From Opitutaceae bacterium TAV5 (GTDB lineage: Bacteria > Verrucomicrobiota > Verrucomicrobiia > Opitutales > Opitutaceae): DNA of 64,000 nucleotides. The DNA lies in NCBI GenBank assembly GCA_000242935.3, contig CP007053.1, positions 4,573,001 through 4,637,000 on the forward strand, read 5' to 3'. The notes under the pieces were generated by a model, which saw only the letters and a program-made list of their open reading frames with translations, did no database searches and was not told the DNA's origin. Positions 27,452 to 38,106 of the stretch are shown here, piece by piece. The translations under genes were made by a program, and so were the position numbers. How positions within the stretch are numbered: position 1 is the stretch's first letter; each line of letters begins with the position of its first letter.

Positions 27452-27602
27452 CGGGAAAAAGCTGAAAAGCTGATAACTGAAAGGCTGAAAGGAGGAGGCT
27501 GTGGCGGACGGGAAAAACGGCAATGGAGGAGGCGGCAACGGGCGGGAAACGCCGGACGGCTGAAAGCGGGAGGAACCGGTTTCGGCGTTTCAGCTTTTGC
27601 CT
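27452..27602. repeat. GCTGAAA word array between permease and ATPase
   Basis: The words AAAGCTGAAAAGCTGATAAC, TGAAAGG and CTGAAAGG run through 27459-27492. An inverted match CGTTTCAGCTTTT lies at 27587-27599, at the 3' end of the ATPase gene. The 140-base gap is otherwise featureless GC-rich sequence. Confidence 0.5.
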
Positions 27603-28321
27603 TCCGTGCCCTCCGTGAGCGTGCGGAAAATCTCGTCGAGCCGGGCGCCGGGCTGCCGGGCGCGGAAGGCTTCGGGCGTCTCGTCGATGACGAGCTTGCC
27701 TTGCGAGATGATGATGATGCGCGTGCAGATGGCCTCGACTTCCTCGAGGATGTGGGTCGACAGGATCACGGCCTTTTCGGCGGCCATCGACCGGATGAGG
27801 GTGCGCACTTCGTTTTTCTGGTTGGGGTCGAGTCCGTCGGTGGGTTCGTCGAGGACGAGGACGGCGGGGTCGTGGAGCAGGGCTTGCGCAAAACCGACGC
27901 GCTGGCGGTAGCCTTTGGAAAGCGTTTCGATCGTCTGGTGGCGGACGCTGCCGAGCCGGGTGAGCTGGATGGCGCGGTCGATCTTCGCCTGGCGTTCGTC
28001 GCGGCCCCGGAAACCGCGGGCTTCGGCGATAAAACGCAAAAACTCCTCGACGGTCATCTCGCCGTAGGCCGGCGCGCTTTCGGGGAGATAGCCGATGGCG
28101 CGCTTGACGGCGACGGGGTCCTGGCGGACGTCGTGCCCGGCGACCAGAGCGGTGCCGGCGGTCGGGGTGATGTAGCCGGTGATCATCTTCATCGTGGTGG
28201 ACTTGCCGGCTCCGTTGGGGCCGAGAAAGCCGAGGATGTCACCGCGCCGGACGCGGAAGCTGACGTTATCAACGGCGCGCTTGGCGCCGTAGTTTTTCAC
28301 CAGGCCTTTGACTTCAATCAT
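27590..28321 (-). CDS. ABC transporter ATPase (GldA/CcmA-like)
   Basis: A 243-residue ATPase heading the Gld-type operon. It carries Walker A GPNGAGKSTTMKMITGY, the Q-loop region IGYLPESAPAYGEMTVEEFL, signature LSKGYRQRVGFAQA (LSKGY in place of LSGGQ, normal in this family), Walker B VLVLDEPTDGLDPNQ and switch His STHILEEV. The ATG at 28321 gives the family's standard MIEVKGLVKNYG start. It powers the ABC-2 permease that follows. Confidence 0.92.
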   Translation of the reverse strand: MIEVKGLVKNYGAKRAVDNVSFRVRRGDILGFLGPNGAGKSTTMKMITGYITPTAGTALVAGHDVRQDPVAVKRAIGYLPESAPAYGEMTVEEFLRFIAEARGFRGRDERQAKIDRAIQLTRLGSVRHQTIETLSKGYRQRVGFAQALLHDPAVLVLDEPTDGLDPNQKNEVRTLIRSMAAEKAVILSTHILEEVEAICTRIIIISQGKLVIDETPEAFRARQPGARLDEIFRTLTEGTEGKS

Positions 28322-28545
28322 GGTTGGAAGAACGGGGGAGAGAGGAAAACAGAAGGACGGATGGGAAAGCACAGGCGGACGAAGGTTCCAGCTTATTTTT
28401 GCTAACGTATCAACATGGCAAGCGGATGGCGATTGAAACGGGGGCGAGGGTGGGAGCAATGCGCCCGATCCGGTCCCGCGGGACTGTCGTCCCGTCCGGC
28501 GGCGGATTGTCTGAAACAAGCCAGCCGCTCCGCCGGGCGGATACG

Positions 28546-29829
28546 TCAGGCCGGGAAGGTCACGTAGTCCTTGCCGAAATACGGAACGAGCGCGGCGGGC
28601 ACCTTGACGCGTCCGTCGGGCTGGAGGTTGTTTTCGAGCAGGGCGGCGAGCACGCGCGGGACGGCGAGGCCGGAGCCGTTGAGCGTGTGGACGAGTTCGG
28701 GTTTGCCGTCCTTGCCGCGGAAGCGGATCTGCGCGCGGCGGGCCTGGAACGATTCGAAATTGGAGCAGCTCGACACTTCCAGCCAGCGGCCTTGGCCGGC
28801 GGACCAGACTTCGAGGTCGTATTTTTTCGACTGGGCGAAGCCGAGGTCGCCGCCGCACATGAGGAGCACGCGGTAGGGCAGCCCGAGTTTGCGCAGGAGG
28901 CTTTCGGCGTCGTCGCGCAGCTTGTCCAGCTCGTCGTAACTGGTGGACGGATGCACCCACTTGAGGAGCTCGACCTTGTCGAACTGGTGCAGGCGGTTGA
29001 GGCCGCGCACGTCCTTGCCGTAGCTGCCGGCCTCGCGGCGGAAGCACGGGGTGTAGGCGCAGCGGCGGACGGGCAGGGCGGCTTCGTCGATGATCTCGTC
29101 GCGGAAAAAATTGGTCAGCGGCACTTCGGCGGTGGGCACGGCGTAGAAACCGTCGGCCGGGGCCTCGTACATCTGGCCTTCCTTGTCGGGAAGCTGCCCG
29201 GTGGCGGTGGCGCTGGCGGCGTTGACGAAGATGGGCGGGTTGACCTCTTCGTAGCCGGCCTTGCCGTTTTCATCGAGGAAGAAGTGGAGCAGCGCGCGCA
29301 CGAGCCGGGCGGCGTCGCCGACATAGAAGGGGAAGCCGGCGCCGGTGACCTTGGCGCCGCGGGCGAAGTCGAAGAGTTTTTCGAAACCGGGGATTTCCCA
29401 GTGCGGCCGCGCGGAGCCGGCGGCCGCGGCGGGGATGGCGGCGAGATCGCCCCACGTGGAGAACACGACGTTTTCCTCGGGGGTGCGGCCTTCGGGCACG
29501 CTGGCGTGCGGGAGGTTGGGCAGGGTGAGCATCGCCTGCTTGTGGCGGGCCCCGATCTCGTCGAGCCCGGCTTCGCGCGCCTTCACGGCGGCGGAGACGG
29601 TTTTCATTTCCTGCACCTTGGCGATAAATTCGGGCGAACCCTTGGGCAGCTTCGCCATTTCGGCGTTGGCGGCTTTTTGTCGGGCGCGCAGGTTTTCGAC
29701 CTCGGTGAGCTGGGCTCGCCAGGCGGAGTCGAGCGCGAGGAGGGCGTCGAGATCGACGTCGAGATGCTTTTTGGCAATCGCGGCGCGGACGAGTTCGGGC
29801 GATTCGCGGAGGAGTTTCGGATCGAGCAT
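28546..29829 (-). CDS. serS: Seryl-tRNA synthetase
   Basis: A 427-residue class II synthetase that charges tRNA-Ser. The N-terminal arm is a long coiled coil (about 28-105). The catalytic core shows motif 1 around YEEVNPPIFVNAA, motif 2 TPCFRREAGSYGKDVRGLNRLHQFDK, and motif 3 LNGSGLAVPRVLAALLEN. TAEVPLT and EVSSCSNFESFQARR, serine and ATP contacts, are also present. MLDPKLLRE is the canonical start. It faces away from the ribosomal protein pair, with a nested repeat element between them. Confidence 0.96.
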   Translation of the reverse strand: MLDPKLLRESPELVRAAIAKKHLDVDLDALLALDSAWRAQLTEVENLRARQKAANAEMAKLPKGSPEFIAKVQEMKTVSAAVKAREAGLDEIGARHKQAMLTLPNLPHASVPEGRTPEENVVFSTWGDLAAIPAAAAGSARPHWEIPGFEKLFDFARGAKVTGAGFPFYVGDAARLVRALLHFFLDENGKAGYEEVNPPIFVNAASATATGQLPDKEGQMYEAPADGFYAVPTAEVPLTNFFRDEIIDEAALPVRRCAYTPCFRREAGSYGKDVRGLNRLHQFDKVELLKWVHPSTSYDELDKLRDDAESLLRKLGLPYRVLLMCGGDLGFAQSKKYDLEVWSAGQGRWLEVSSCSNFESFQARRAQIRFRGKDGKPELVHTLNGSGLAVPRVLAALLENNLQPDGRVKVPAALVPYFGKDYVTFPA

Positions 29830-29974
29830 GGCGCGTGTAAGTGTGTCCTGAAAGGGTCCACTCTCACGACGGGCGGGGAGAACCAGCAAGTGGAAAAGCG
29901 GAAACACCGGAGGCGGACGGAGCCGGCGACGCGGGGAACCAGGCATCCGGGAATGGTTTTAAGGAAACCTCCAG

Positions 29975-30240
29975 AAATTGAACAGAAGGCAACAAAGAGA
30001 ACGAAGAACAACCAAGGGGAGGTTCTAAAAATTGATTTTGGACACAGAGGACACGGAGCGCTGTCCGGCTGAAGGGAACGTTTGTTTGTTGCGGAGTCAT
30101 CCTGCCCTCCGTGTTCTCTGTGTCCGCGCCCCGTGTCCTCTGTGTCCTGTTTTGTCCGGTTCTTGGGGATTTTTAGAAGTTCCCCAAGGGCGCTTATCCC
30201 GCTTTATTTTATCTTCGTTCCCTTCGTTTTCTTCTGTTCA
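29975..30240. repeat. Nested inverted word-array elements upstream of rpmJ
   Basis: The 496-base serS-rpmJ gap contains no gene but two nested elements. The outer arms, of GAACAGAAGG and AACGAAG words, are at 29979-30006 and 30213-30240. Inside sit ends GGGGAGGTTCTAAAAATT (30016-30033) and the inverted GGATTTTTAGAAGTTCCCC (30167-30185). These enclose arms of CACAGAGGACACGGAG (30041-30058) and its inverted copies (30107-30147). The outer words match the 12-kb element. Confidence 0.8.
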
Positions 30241-30325
30241 AAAAACGTATTTTCAGAATCGCCTTCGAATCGCTCCAATATTCCGTTTGACAGGGGGAGC
30301 GCGGATCGGTGTTTTGGACCTTTTT

Positions 30326-30451
30326 ATGAAAGTCGTCTCCTCCATCAAGTCTGCCAAGAAGCGTCACCCGGACTGCCAGGTCGTGCGTCGCAAAGGTCGC
30401 ATCTACGTCATCAACAAGACGGACCCGCGTTACAAGGCCCGCCAGGGTTAA
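30326..30451 (+). CDS. rpmJ: Ribosomal protein L36, zinc-free type
   Basis: A 41-residue bL36. It keeps the basic core and the ending YKARQG but has only one Cys (Cys18), so the CxxC...C-x4-H zinc ribbon is missing. The sequence resembles E. coli YkgO (RpmJ2), the zinc-independent paralogue, through the shared [19 protein letters not shown]. It is followed after 39 bases by type-B L31, as in ykgM-ykgO. In enterobacteria that pair is controlled by Zur; no Zur box was recognised here. Confidence 0.92.
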   Translation: MKVVSSIKSAKKRHPDCQVVRRKGRIYVINKTDPRYKARQG

Positions 30452-30490
30452 TCCGCCGCAATCGGCCAATTATCAGGGAATTATAATATC

Positions 30491-30742
30491 ATGAAAGCTG
30501 AAGGTCATCCCGTTCTCAACAACGTCTGTTTCCTCGATGTCGCCACCGGCAAGCGCTTCCTGACCAAGTCGACGATGAAGTCGGCCCGCAAGGAGCAGAT
30601 CGACGGAAAAGAGTACCACGTCGTGTTGCGCGATGTGACCATGGATTCGCATCCCGCCTACACCGGCGAGAAACGCATCGTGGACACCGCCGGTCGCGTG
30701 GAGAAGTTCACCTCCAAGTTCCGTCGCGGCGGCAAGAAATAA
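30491..30742 (+). CDS. rpmE2: Ribosomal protein L31 type B
   Basis: An 83-residue bL31 without the four-cysteine zinc site, having a single Cys13, which marks the B type. Family landmarks are HPVLNNVCFLDVATGKRF, STMKSARKEQIDGKEY, MDSHPAYTGEKRIVDTAGRVEKF and a basic tail. It forms a two-gene unit with the zinc-free L36 and is followed by a strong terminator. Together the pair would let ribosomes be assembled when zinc is scarce. Confidence 0.93.
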   Translation: MKAEGHPVLNNVCFLDVATGKRFLTKSTMKSARKEQIDGKEYHVVLRDVTMDSHPAYTGEKRIVDTAGRVEKFTSKFRRGGKK

Positions 30743-30787
30743 GCCCCCGCTTTTCAGGACTCCAGGACGACTTCCTGTTTTTTCGGA

Positions 30788-30820
30788 CGCCCGGGTGCCT
30801 TTTGCCCCGGGCGTTTTTTT
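30788..30820 (+). terminator. Rho-independent terminator after rpmE2
   Basis: The stem CGCCCGGG (30788-30795) pairs with CCCGGGCG (30806-30813) and is followed at once by seven Ts. It ends the rpmJ-rpmE2 transcript. Confidence 0.88.
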
Positions 30821-30899
30821 GTGAGTTGCCCGGGCCGCTCCGGAGCCTGTTGATCCGGACGGTTTTCCTGCCACCGGGATTTCCTTTATCCGTCCCGCC

Positions 30900-32072
30900 A
30901 TGTCCGTTCGCACTTCCAACCGGAATCGCTGGCCAGCCATCGCCGCCCGACTCGCGGCCGTGCTCCCGCGCGAGCGGTTGCATCCGGCGGTGCTGGCGTT
31001 TGCCGCGGCGGCGGAGGCGGGTGAGGCAGGCCGGGCCGGAGCGCGCCGCGAGCGCTGGGCGGTGGCTTTTTCCGGCGGGGCGGATTCGCTGGCCCTGCTG
31101 CTCCTGCTCTGGGCTCATTGGCCGGAACGGCGGGGGCGCCTGCTCGCCCTGCATTTCGATCATCGCCTGCGCGGACGGGCATCGGCGGCGGACGAACGCT
31201 TTTGCCGCGCCGTCTGCGCGTCGCTCGGCGTCGCGTATGCCGCGGGTGCGCGCGACCTGCCGATGACCCGACGTGCCCGCGACTCGCAAGCAGGGCAGGG
31301 GGGGGCGAGGGGGGACGGTGGCGTAAACGCGAACGAAAAAGTGAGCGAGGCCGCGGCCCGCGAGGCGCGGATGGGTTTTTTTGCCGCGCAACTTTCGCGC
31401 CGCCGCATCCGCTGCCTGTTTTTCGGTCACCAGCTCGACGACATCGCCGAGACACTCTTCATGCGGATCGCGCGCGGCAGCGGCGCGGCCGGGCTGGCCG
31501 CGCCGCGGCCCGTGCAGGCGCTTCCGGGCATCGGCGGCCGCCGGACCGGTCGCGTGCACCTGCGTCCGCTTCTCACGCTCTCCAAGGCCGACCTGGTCGC
31601 CGCGCTTTCCGCCGCCGGCGCGACCTGGCGGGAAGATGCGAGCAACGGCGCCGGCGATTTTTTTCGCAACCGCATCCGTCTCGACGTCCTGCCGCGCTGG
31701 CTCGCCGCCGCTCACGGCCGCGACGCGCTCGCCGGCGCCGCGCTCACCCGCGCGCAACTCGACGAGGACAACGCCGCGCTCGAGGACTGGGCCGCCCGGC
31801 TCTCCGCTCCCACTCCCGCGGCCGACGGCCGCCTGCCGCTCGCGCCGCTCGCCGGCGCGCCGCGTGCCGTGCTCCGCCGCGTGCTGCACGGCTGGCTCGC
31901 CGCCTTGCCGACGCCGACAGATCTCTCCCGACAGGGATTTGATTTATTACTGGATAAAGTCGCCGCCGCGCAGCCTACCCGCTTTAGTCTTGGAAAACAT
32001 GGTTTTGCGATAATTCGCCAAAAACACCTCGCCTGGCAAAAGGCCTCGGTGCGCGGCCGGCCGCGTCATTAA
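30900..32072 (+). CDS. tilS: tRNA(Ile)-lysidine synthase TilS
   Basis: A 390-residue enzyme that ligates lysine to C34 of tRNA-Ile-CAU. The PP-loop SGGADS (58-63) binds ATP. HFDHRLRG, FGHQLDDIAETLFMRI and the RNRIRLDVLP region are family hallmarks. Between about 125 and 150 lies a Gly/Ala/Asn-rich insert that looks unstructured. The C-terminal TilS domain is short. ftsH follows 72 bases downstream, a pairing conserved in many bacteria. Confidence 0.9.
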   Translation: MSVRTSNRNRWPAIAARLAAVLPRERLHPAVLAFAAAAEAGEAGRAGARRERWAVAFSGGADSLALLLLLWAHWPERRGRLLALHFDHRLRGRASAADERFCRAVCASLGVAYAAGARDLPMTRRARDSQAGQGGARGDGGVNANEKVSEAAAREARMGFFAAQLSRRRIRCLFFGHQLDDIAETLFMRIARGSGAAGLAAPRPVQALPGIGGRRTGRVHLRPLLTLSKADLVAALSAAGATWREDASNGAGDFFRNRIRLDVLPRWLAAAHGRDALAGAALTRAQLDEDNAALEDWAARLSAPTPAADGRLPLAPLAGAPRAVLRRVLHGWLAALPTPTDLSRQGFDLLLDKVAAAQPTRFSLGKHGFAIIRQKHLAWQKASVRGRPRH

Positions 32073-32144
32073 GTGCTGGCCACGTTGACTTGCCAGAGGG
32101 AACCTGCACCGTTTGCCCAAGTCCCAAACCCGAACTTTTACTTA

Positions 32145-34157
<2,013 letters not shown>

Positions 34158-34200
34158 CGCGCTGCCGCCGTTGTGTCCGTTATTTGGATACACACTGAAG

Positions 34201-34228
34201 AAGACGCCGCCACCAGGGGCGTCTTTTT
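34201..34228 (+). terminator. Rho-independent terminator after ftsH
   Basis: AGACGCC (34202-34208) pairs with GGCGTCT (34218-34224), and a short T-run reaches 34228. It lies 44 bases after the ftsH stop. Confidence 0.75.
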
Positions 34229-34328
34229 CGGTGCCCGGGAGACCCGCTCCGCCTCCTTCGGGTGAAACCGGATTTTTGTCGGGAGAGACGTAAAAGAGCG
34301 TAATACCCGGTGCTCCTGCCGATCCTGC

Positions 34329-34421
34329 TTTTACACAAAGCTCGCAAAGAACGCGAAGAACCAAAAACCGCAAAACCTCTTCCCGCTGCTTCTTCGCGAC
34401 CTTCGCGATCTTTGTGTAAAA
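34329..34421. repeat. ACACAAAG/CGCGAAG inverted word array
   Basis: The left arm (34329-34362) reads TTTTACACAAAG, then CTCGCAAAG, then AACGCGAAG. The right arm (34389-34421) is the inverted copy built from CGCGAAG words and ends TTTGTGTAAAA. The period is about nine bases. It is the first of three elements packed into the 781-base ftsH-AraC spacer, which holds no supported gene. Confidence 0.75.
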
Positions 34422-34524
34422 AATCCCGGGACTTCGGGAAATTGGTGTAATGACTGCAAGAAGGAATCCGGAATCCGGAAGCCGGAAGAAGGCCGGAGCG
34501 ATTGTGCCAAACGGACCGGAGGAA

Positions 34525-34651
34525 ATGGCCGCGAAAAGACGCAAAAGTCTCCATGCCGATGAAGCGTTGCGTGGCGTTTATAAACGCCAGGGAGAGTTTC
34601 CCTGCAAAAGAGACCCTTTGCGCTCTTTCGCGGCCAACCGGATCGGAATCC
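34525..34651. repeat. Palindrome-core element, copy B
   Basis: Arms ATGGCCGCGAAAAGACGCAA (34525-34544) and CTTTGCGCTCTTTCGCGGCC (34616-34635) bracket the palindrome GGCGTTTATAAACGCC at 34573-34588. Compared with copies A and C, two base pairs of the palindrome have changed and both changes are matched on the other side. The right flank AACCGGATCGGAATCC is shared exactly with copy C. Confidence 0.75.
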
Positions 34652-34668
34652 TGAAATTTATCCATTTG

Positions 34669-34836
34669 TTAGAGCATTTTTTTAAAAATTGTAGCCGTAC
34701 AGGATCCTGAAAACAGAACCACGGATATCACGGATGCACACGGATAAGAAGGAAGCGGCAAGGCATGGTTTGAATCCGTGATAATCCGTGAAATCCGTGG
34801 TTAAAAACGGCTACAGCTTTAATTGAACCGCTCTAA
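34669..34836. repeat. CCACGGAT element nested in an outer inverted repeat
   Basis: Outer 30-base arms at 34669-34698 and 34807-34836 both begin TTAGAGC and end GTAGCCGT when read inward. They enclose arms of CACGGAT words at 34718-34745 and 34773-34803, the latter ending GTGGTTAA. The outer arms match at roughly two thirds of positions, the inner ones more closely. The element ends about 100 bases before the AraC-family gene. Confidence 0.75.
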
Positions 34837-34938
34837 TGTCTGCTTATTAAAAATGAGATTAGGTCTCACTCTCGTCTTGCGTTCGACTGCCGGAGAGCCA
34901 AACAGGAGGGCGAAACCGTAACCGATTTGGAAACTACC

Positions 34939-36069
34939 ATGGAAACCACCCGGCAAGTGCTCACCCGGGCCAGCGACAACGGCCACCAGTTGGAGGAGTG
35001 TCGCTTGATCGGGTCGGACTTCGTTCCGGCCGTACCGGTGTCCGACGAGACGCCGACCATCCGCTCCTGTCCTTCTTTTCCGTCCGCACCCGGTTCCGGT
35101 GGTAACGGGAGCGAGGCCTGCGATTTTCTGGTCGCCATCGGTCTTTCCGGGAGTACGCGCTGGCGGCTCGTGCCGGGCGACACCGGTCCGGGCTCCCGTT
35201 CGTGCCTTGCTGCCGCCTCCGGCAAGAACAGCGGCAGTGGCGAGCTCCCTCCGGCGGCCTGCGAGTGTGTCCTCGGTCCCGACCGGTTTGCCGCCTTTGT
35301 CGCCGTCCCGGGGCTCCGCGTGGCGCGGACCGGAGAGCCGGCCGCGCATTTCCTGCTCTGGCGTTTTCGCCTCGACATGATCCATGCCGTGCTGGGGCAC
35401 ACACCCCCTGCCGGCTCCGGTCACCGGTACGGGCATCCGGGCGGCCCGCTGCCGGTCGACACCTGGCCGATGCTGGGTCCGGCGCCCGCTTCGCCCGAGT
35501 TACGCGCCCTGACGCTGGCCCTGCGCACGGCGCACCGGGGTCTCATGCAGGAAGTCTGGTACGGTTCCAAGTTACTGGAGTTGCTCACCCTGATCCACCC
35601 GGAAGCCGCTCCCGAAGGCGCTTCGTGCCCGGTTGGCACGTTTCGCGCGACCGGCGACAATCGCGCCGGTGACACCCGTGATCCGGGAGACGCGCCGGAG
35701 GTGGTGCAGATCGGAAGCACAGGCACCCGGCCGCATCCGGCGGTGGAACGGGCGGTCGCCTTTATCCGCACGCACTACACCGACGCCGTTTCCCTCCCGG
35801 AGATTGCGACGGCGGCAGGTGTCAGCCCCTCGTACCTGAGCCATCTTTTTTCCCGCCAGTTTGGGGAAAAGCTGGCCAGCTACCTGCGCCGCATCCGCGT
35901 GGAGCACGCCGCCCGCCTCCTTGAACGCGGCGATTGCAACGTCACCGAGGCGGCCATGGCCGTGGGCTACAACAGCCTGGCGCAGTTCAACCACACCTTC
36001 CGGGCTCTATTCGGCTATCCTCCCGGCGAACACCGCCGCCGGGTCCAGACGGCTTCATCTCGCCGATAG
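34939..36069 (+). CDS. AraC-family transcriptional regulator
   Basis: A 376-residue regulator. The C-terminal AraC/XylS domain (about 275-370) has both helix-turn-helices: LPEIATAAGVSPSYLSHLFSRQFGE and VTEAAMAVGYNSLAQFNHTFRALFGYPPGEHRR. The N-terminal 250 residues have no recognised ligand-binding signature, though the layout is like PchR-type siderophore or haem regulators. The start is uncertain: an in-frame TTG at 34927 is possible and the AGGAGG at 34904 is too far from either. It could control the haem cluster 4 kb downstream or the PEP-CTERM island, which is inference only. Confidence 0.8.
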   Translation: METTRQVLTRASDNGHQLEECRLIGSDFVPAVPVSDETPTIRSCPSFPSAPGSGGNGSEACDFLVAIGLSGSTRWRLVPGDTGPGSRSCLAAASGKNSGSGELPPAACECVLGPDRFAAFVAVPGLRVARTGEPAAHFLLWRFRLDMIHAVLGHTPPAGSGHRYGHPGGPLPVDTWPMLGPAPASPELRALTLALRTAHRGLMQEVWYGSKLLELLTLIHPEAAPEGASCPVGTFRATGDNRAGDTRDPGDAPEVVQIGSTGTRPHPAVERAVAFIRTHYTDAVSLPEIATAAGVSPSYLSHLFSRQFGEKLASYLRRIRVEHAARLLERGDCNVTEAAMAVGYNSLAQFNHTFRALFGYPPGEHRRRVQTASSRR

Positions 36070-36229
36070 GGGCTGACTTACGCAGGATGTATCCCGGTCT
36101 GTCGGCTCAGAGGACACTTTCTCCTTTTTCGGTCTGCCGTTCGTAAAAAATAACAAAAAAAACGGAAGCAACCGGATGAAAATGGGCGGGATTATCTGCT
36201 AGTATCGGGACTCAGTCTCAAAAAAGCGG

Positions 36230-37102
36230 ATGCTCATCACTCGGGAAAGATATCGGTCGGAAACGGTCACCAGTCGGCCAACCAAACACGCCTGCCCCGG
36301 TTGTGCTGCGTTCACACTCATCGAATTACTGACAGTCATCACGATCATTGGAATACTGGCGGCGATAGTTATTCCAACCGTGGCTGCTTGTCGGAAGCAG
36401 GCTTACAAGGCTAGGGAAGTGTCGGCAGCGCGACAGCTCATGACTGCCTATATGGTGGCAGCCGATGAAAATCGTGGTGTTCTGATGAAGGGTTATGATG
36501 GCGATGGCAAAGCGACAAGCGAAGGCGGCGGAGATGTTTCCATGAATGAACCCAATCATCGATGGCCCCACCGTCTTCGGCCATATTTGGGGGATCGATT
36601 TAAGGCAGTTTTATATATCAATGAACAGGCTGAACGGTATGATGAAGTGGTTGCCGAAAATCCCTCGGGTGGAATGAAAGATTATTATCTGAGTTTAGGC
36701 CCGAGTTTTGGTATGAATACAAGATTTGTCGGCGGTGATAGCTCGAGCGAGCTAATTGAAGATGATCCTGTGACCAGAGTAGAACAGGCATCCCTTCCTC
36801 AAGGGCTTATCGTTTTTTGCTCTGCAGCTAACCGCGCCTTGGACCTTAAGTCCGGATATTGGCAGCTACAGGCATCGGTTTATTGGGCAGGGAGCGAAGA
36901 TATCATGGGGGTCCCTGATGATCCAGCGAAAGATGGAGAATACGGCTATATATCATATAGGCTGGGCGGACGTGCAGCGGTGACTTTCCTTGATGGGCAT
37001 GTGTCACTGATGTCCTGCAGCCAATTGAGAGACATGCGATTATGGTCAGAAGTTGCTAGGGTAAATGATGACCCTACTCACAGACCGGGAGCCAAATATT
37101 GA
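36230..37102 (+). CDS. Type II secretion/pseudopilin-like protein with prepilin signal
   Basis: A 290-residue protein. The prepilin motif FTLIELLTVITIIGILAAIVIP starts at residue 28, after a basic leader of 27 residues; Ala instead of Gly precedes the cleavage site. The C-terminal RLGGRAAVTFLDGHV matches the H-X9-DG processing-associated region common in Verrucomicrobia and Planctomycetes, but the His is Leu. Such proteins are abundant in these phyla and their function is poorly known. Base composition is clearly more AT-rich than neighbouring housekeeping genes. It heads the island of PEP-CTERM genes. Confidence 0.8.
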   Translation: MLITRERYRSETVTSRPTKHACPGCAAFTLIELLTVITIIGILAAIVIPTVAACRKQAYKAREVSAARQLMTAYMVAADENRGVLMKGYDGDGKATSEGGGDVSMNEPNHRWPHRLRPYLGDRFKAVLYINEQAERYDEVVAENPSGGMKDYYLSLGPSFGMNTRFVGGDSSSELIEDDPVTRVEQASLPQGLIVFCSAANRALDLKSGYWQLQASVYWAGSEDIMGVPDDPAKDGEYGYISYRLGGRAAVTFLDGHVSLMSCSQLRDMRLWSEVARVNDDPTHRPGAKY

Positions 37103-37144
37103 TTTTTGTCTGAAGCATATTATTATTAATATAATTGGGGGTTT

Positions 37145-37987
37145 ATGAAAAAGTATATTGATTGTTTGGGTAGGATAAACGGTATGGGGTTCATGTGTAG
37201 GATGCTAGTCTTTGTTGCGCTGGGAGTCTCCACAGCATCTGCCGCATACCAAGCCGGGCAGCAGCTTATCGACGTCAGCTTGGAGGGCACTTCAACTATT
37301 GATAAATGGACCAATCTTTCGAGTGTTGCTCTTTCCGGGACTGGTGGGTTTCCGGGAACGACCATGTGGGGGCCCCAAAACTCTCAACCCGGTAGTACCG
37401 AGCAGGGAGGGGCAAAGTTGATGAAAATATCAAATGGTACGAATAATGCAGGAGGTCCTTATGCGGCATCGGCATCTATTTATTTTGGAGGACTTTCTCC
37501 CAATATAAATGAAAATGGAGGGACATTGGGTATTGTGGATGATACGCCGGTTGACAATCTCGCGACGGTCGTTTTCCAGATAGAAATCGGCGAGGCATGG
37601 ACCTATGATTTTTTTGATCATGTCTTGCCGGAGCTTACTTATACCATCGAAGGAGATGATTCAGTTTATCATCTGGAGGCAACATATGCATCAGTAATAA
37701 GCAAGGTTGATAACGGTACTGTTACCATGCCGAGTGGAGAGGAGCAAGTCTATATAAATAATTATTTGCTACAGTGGGACTTTGGTGCTGTCACAGGGGT
37801 TGTTGCGTCATTTTCCATTAATTTTACCGGTGTTCAGCATGCACAACTATATGCGATGCAACTTGATCAAAGTGACATCTATGCGTCGGTAGCGGCCGTT
37901 CCCGAACCAGCCACTTTCTCTTATGTTGCCGGGTGCTTGGTTCTGCTTGGTGGCATGTGGCGGTACCGGAGACTATCATATTCCTGA
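37145..37987 (+). CDS. PEP-CTERM sorting protein, paralogue 1
   Basis: A 280-residue exported protein with a signal peptide (about 17-33, ending ASA) and a PEP-CTERM tail: VPEPATF, a hydrophobic helix, and a basic WRYRRL end. These tails are handled by exosortase and link to surface or exopolysaccharide export. The body is Gly/Ser/Asn-rich beta sequence of unknown family. It shares long blocks with the next gene, for example FQIEIGEAWTYDFF and NGTVTMPSGEE, so the two arose by tandem duplication. Composition is AT-rich. Confidence 0.82.
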   Translation: MKKYIDCLGRINGMGFMCRMLVFVALGVSTASAAYQAGQQLIDVSLEGTSTIDKWTNLSSVALSGTGGFPGTTMWGPQNSQPGSTEQGGAKLMKISNGTNNAGGPYAASASIYFGGLSPNINENGGTLGIVDDTPVDNLATVVFQIEIGEAWTYDFFDHVLPELTYTIEGDDSVYHLEATYASVISKVDNGTVTMPSGEEQVYINNYLLQWDFGAVTGVVASFSINFTGVQHAQLYAMQLDQSDIYASVAAVPEPATFSYVAGCLVLLGGMWRYRRLSYS

Positions 37988-38106
37988 TCGCTATGGGTAA
38001 CGTTCCATAATCTCGTTGGAAGGATTTTGCATGCAATCGCATGTCTCTTTCGGAGCATCACTCCCATTTTTGGGAATACTCCATAATCATAAATCGGAAG
38101 AATACT

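Noticed and set aside
30215-30325. Zur box upstream of rpmJ
   Set aside because: I looked for an AT-rich inverted site before the zinc-free ribosomal pair and found only the repeat arm and a lone TTGACA with no matching -10.
34450-34710. Small gene between ftsH and AraC
   Set aside because: It lies wholly inside repeat elements.
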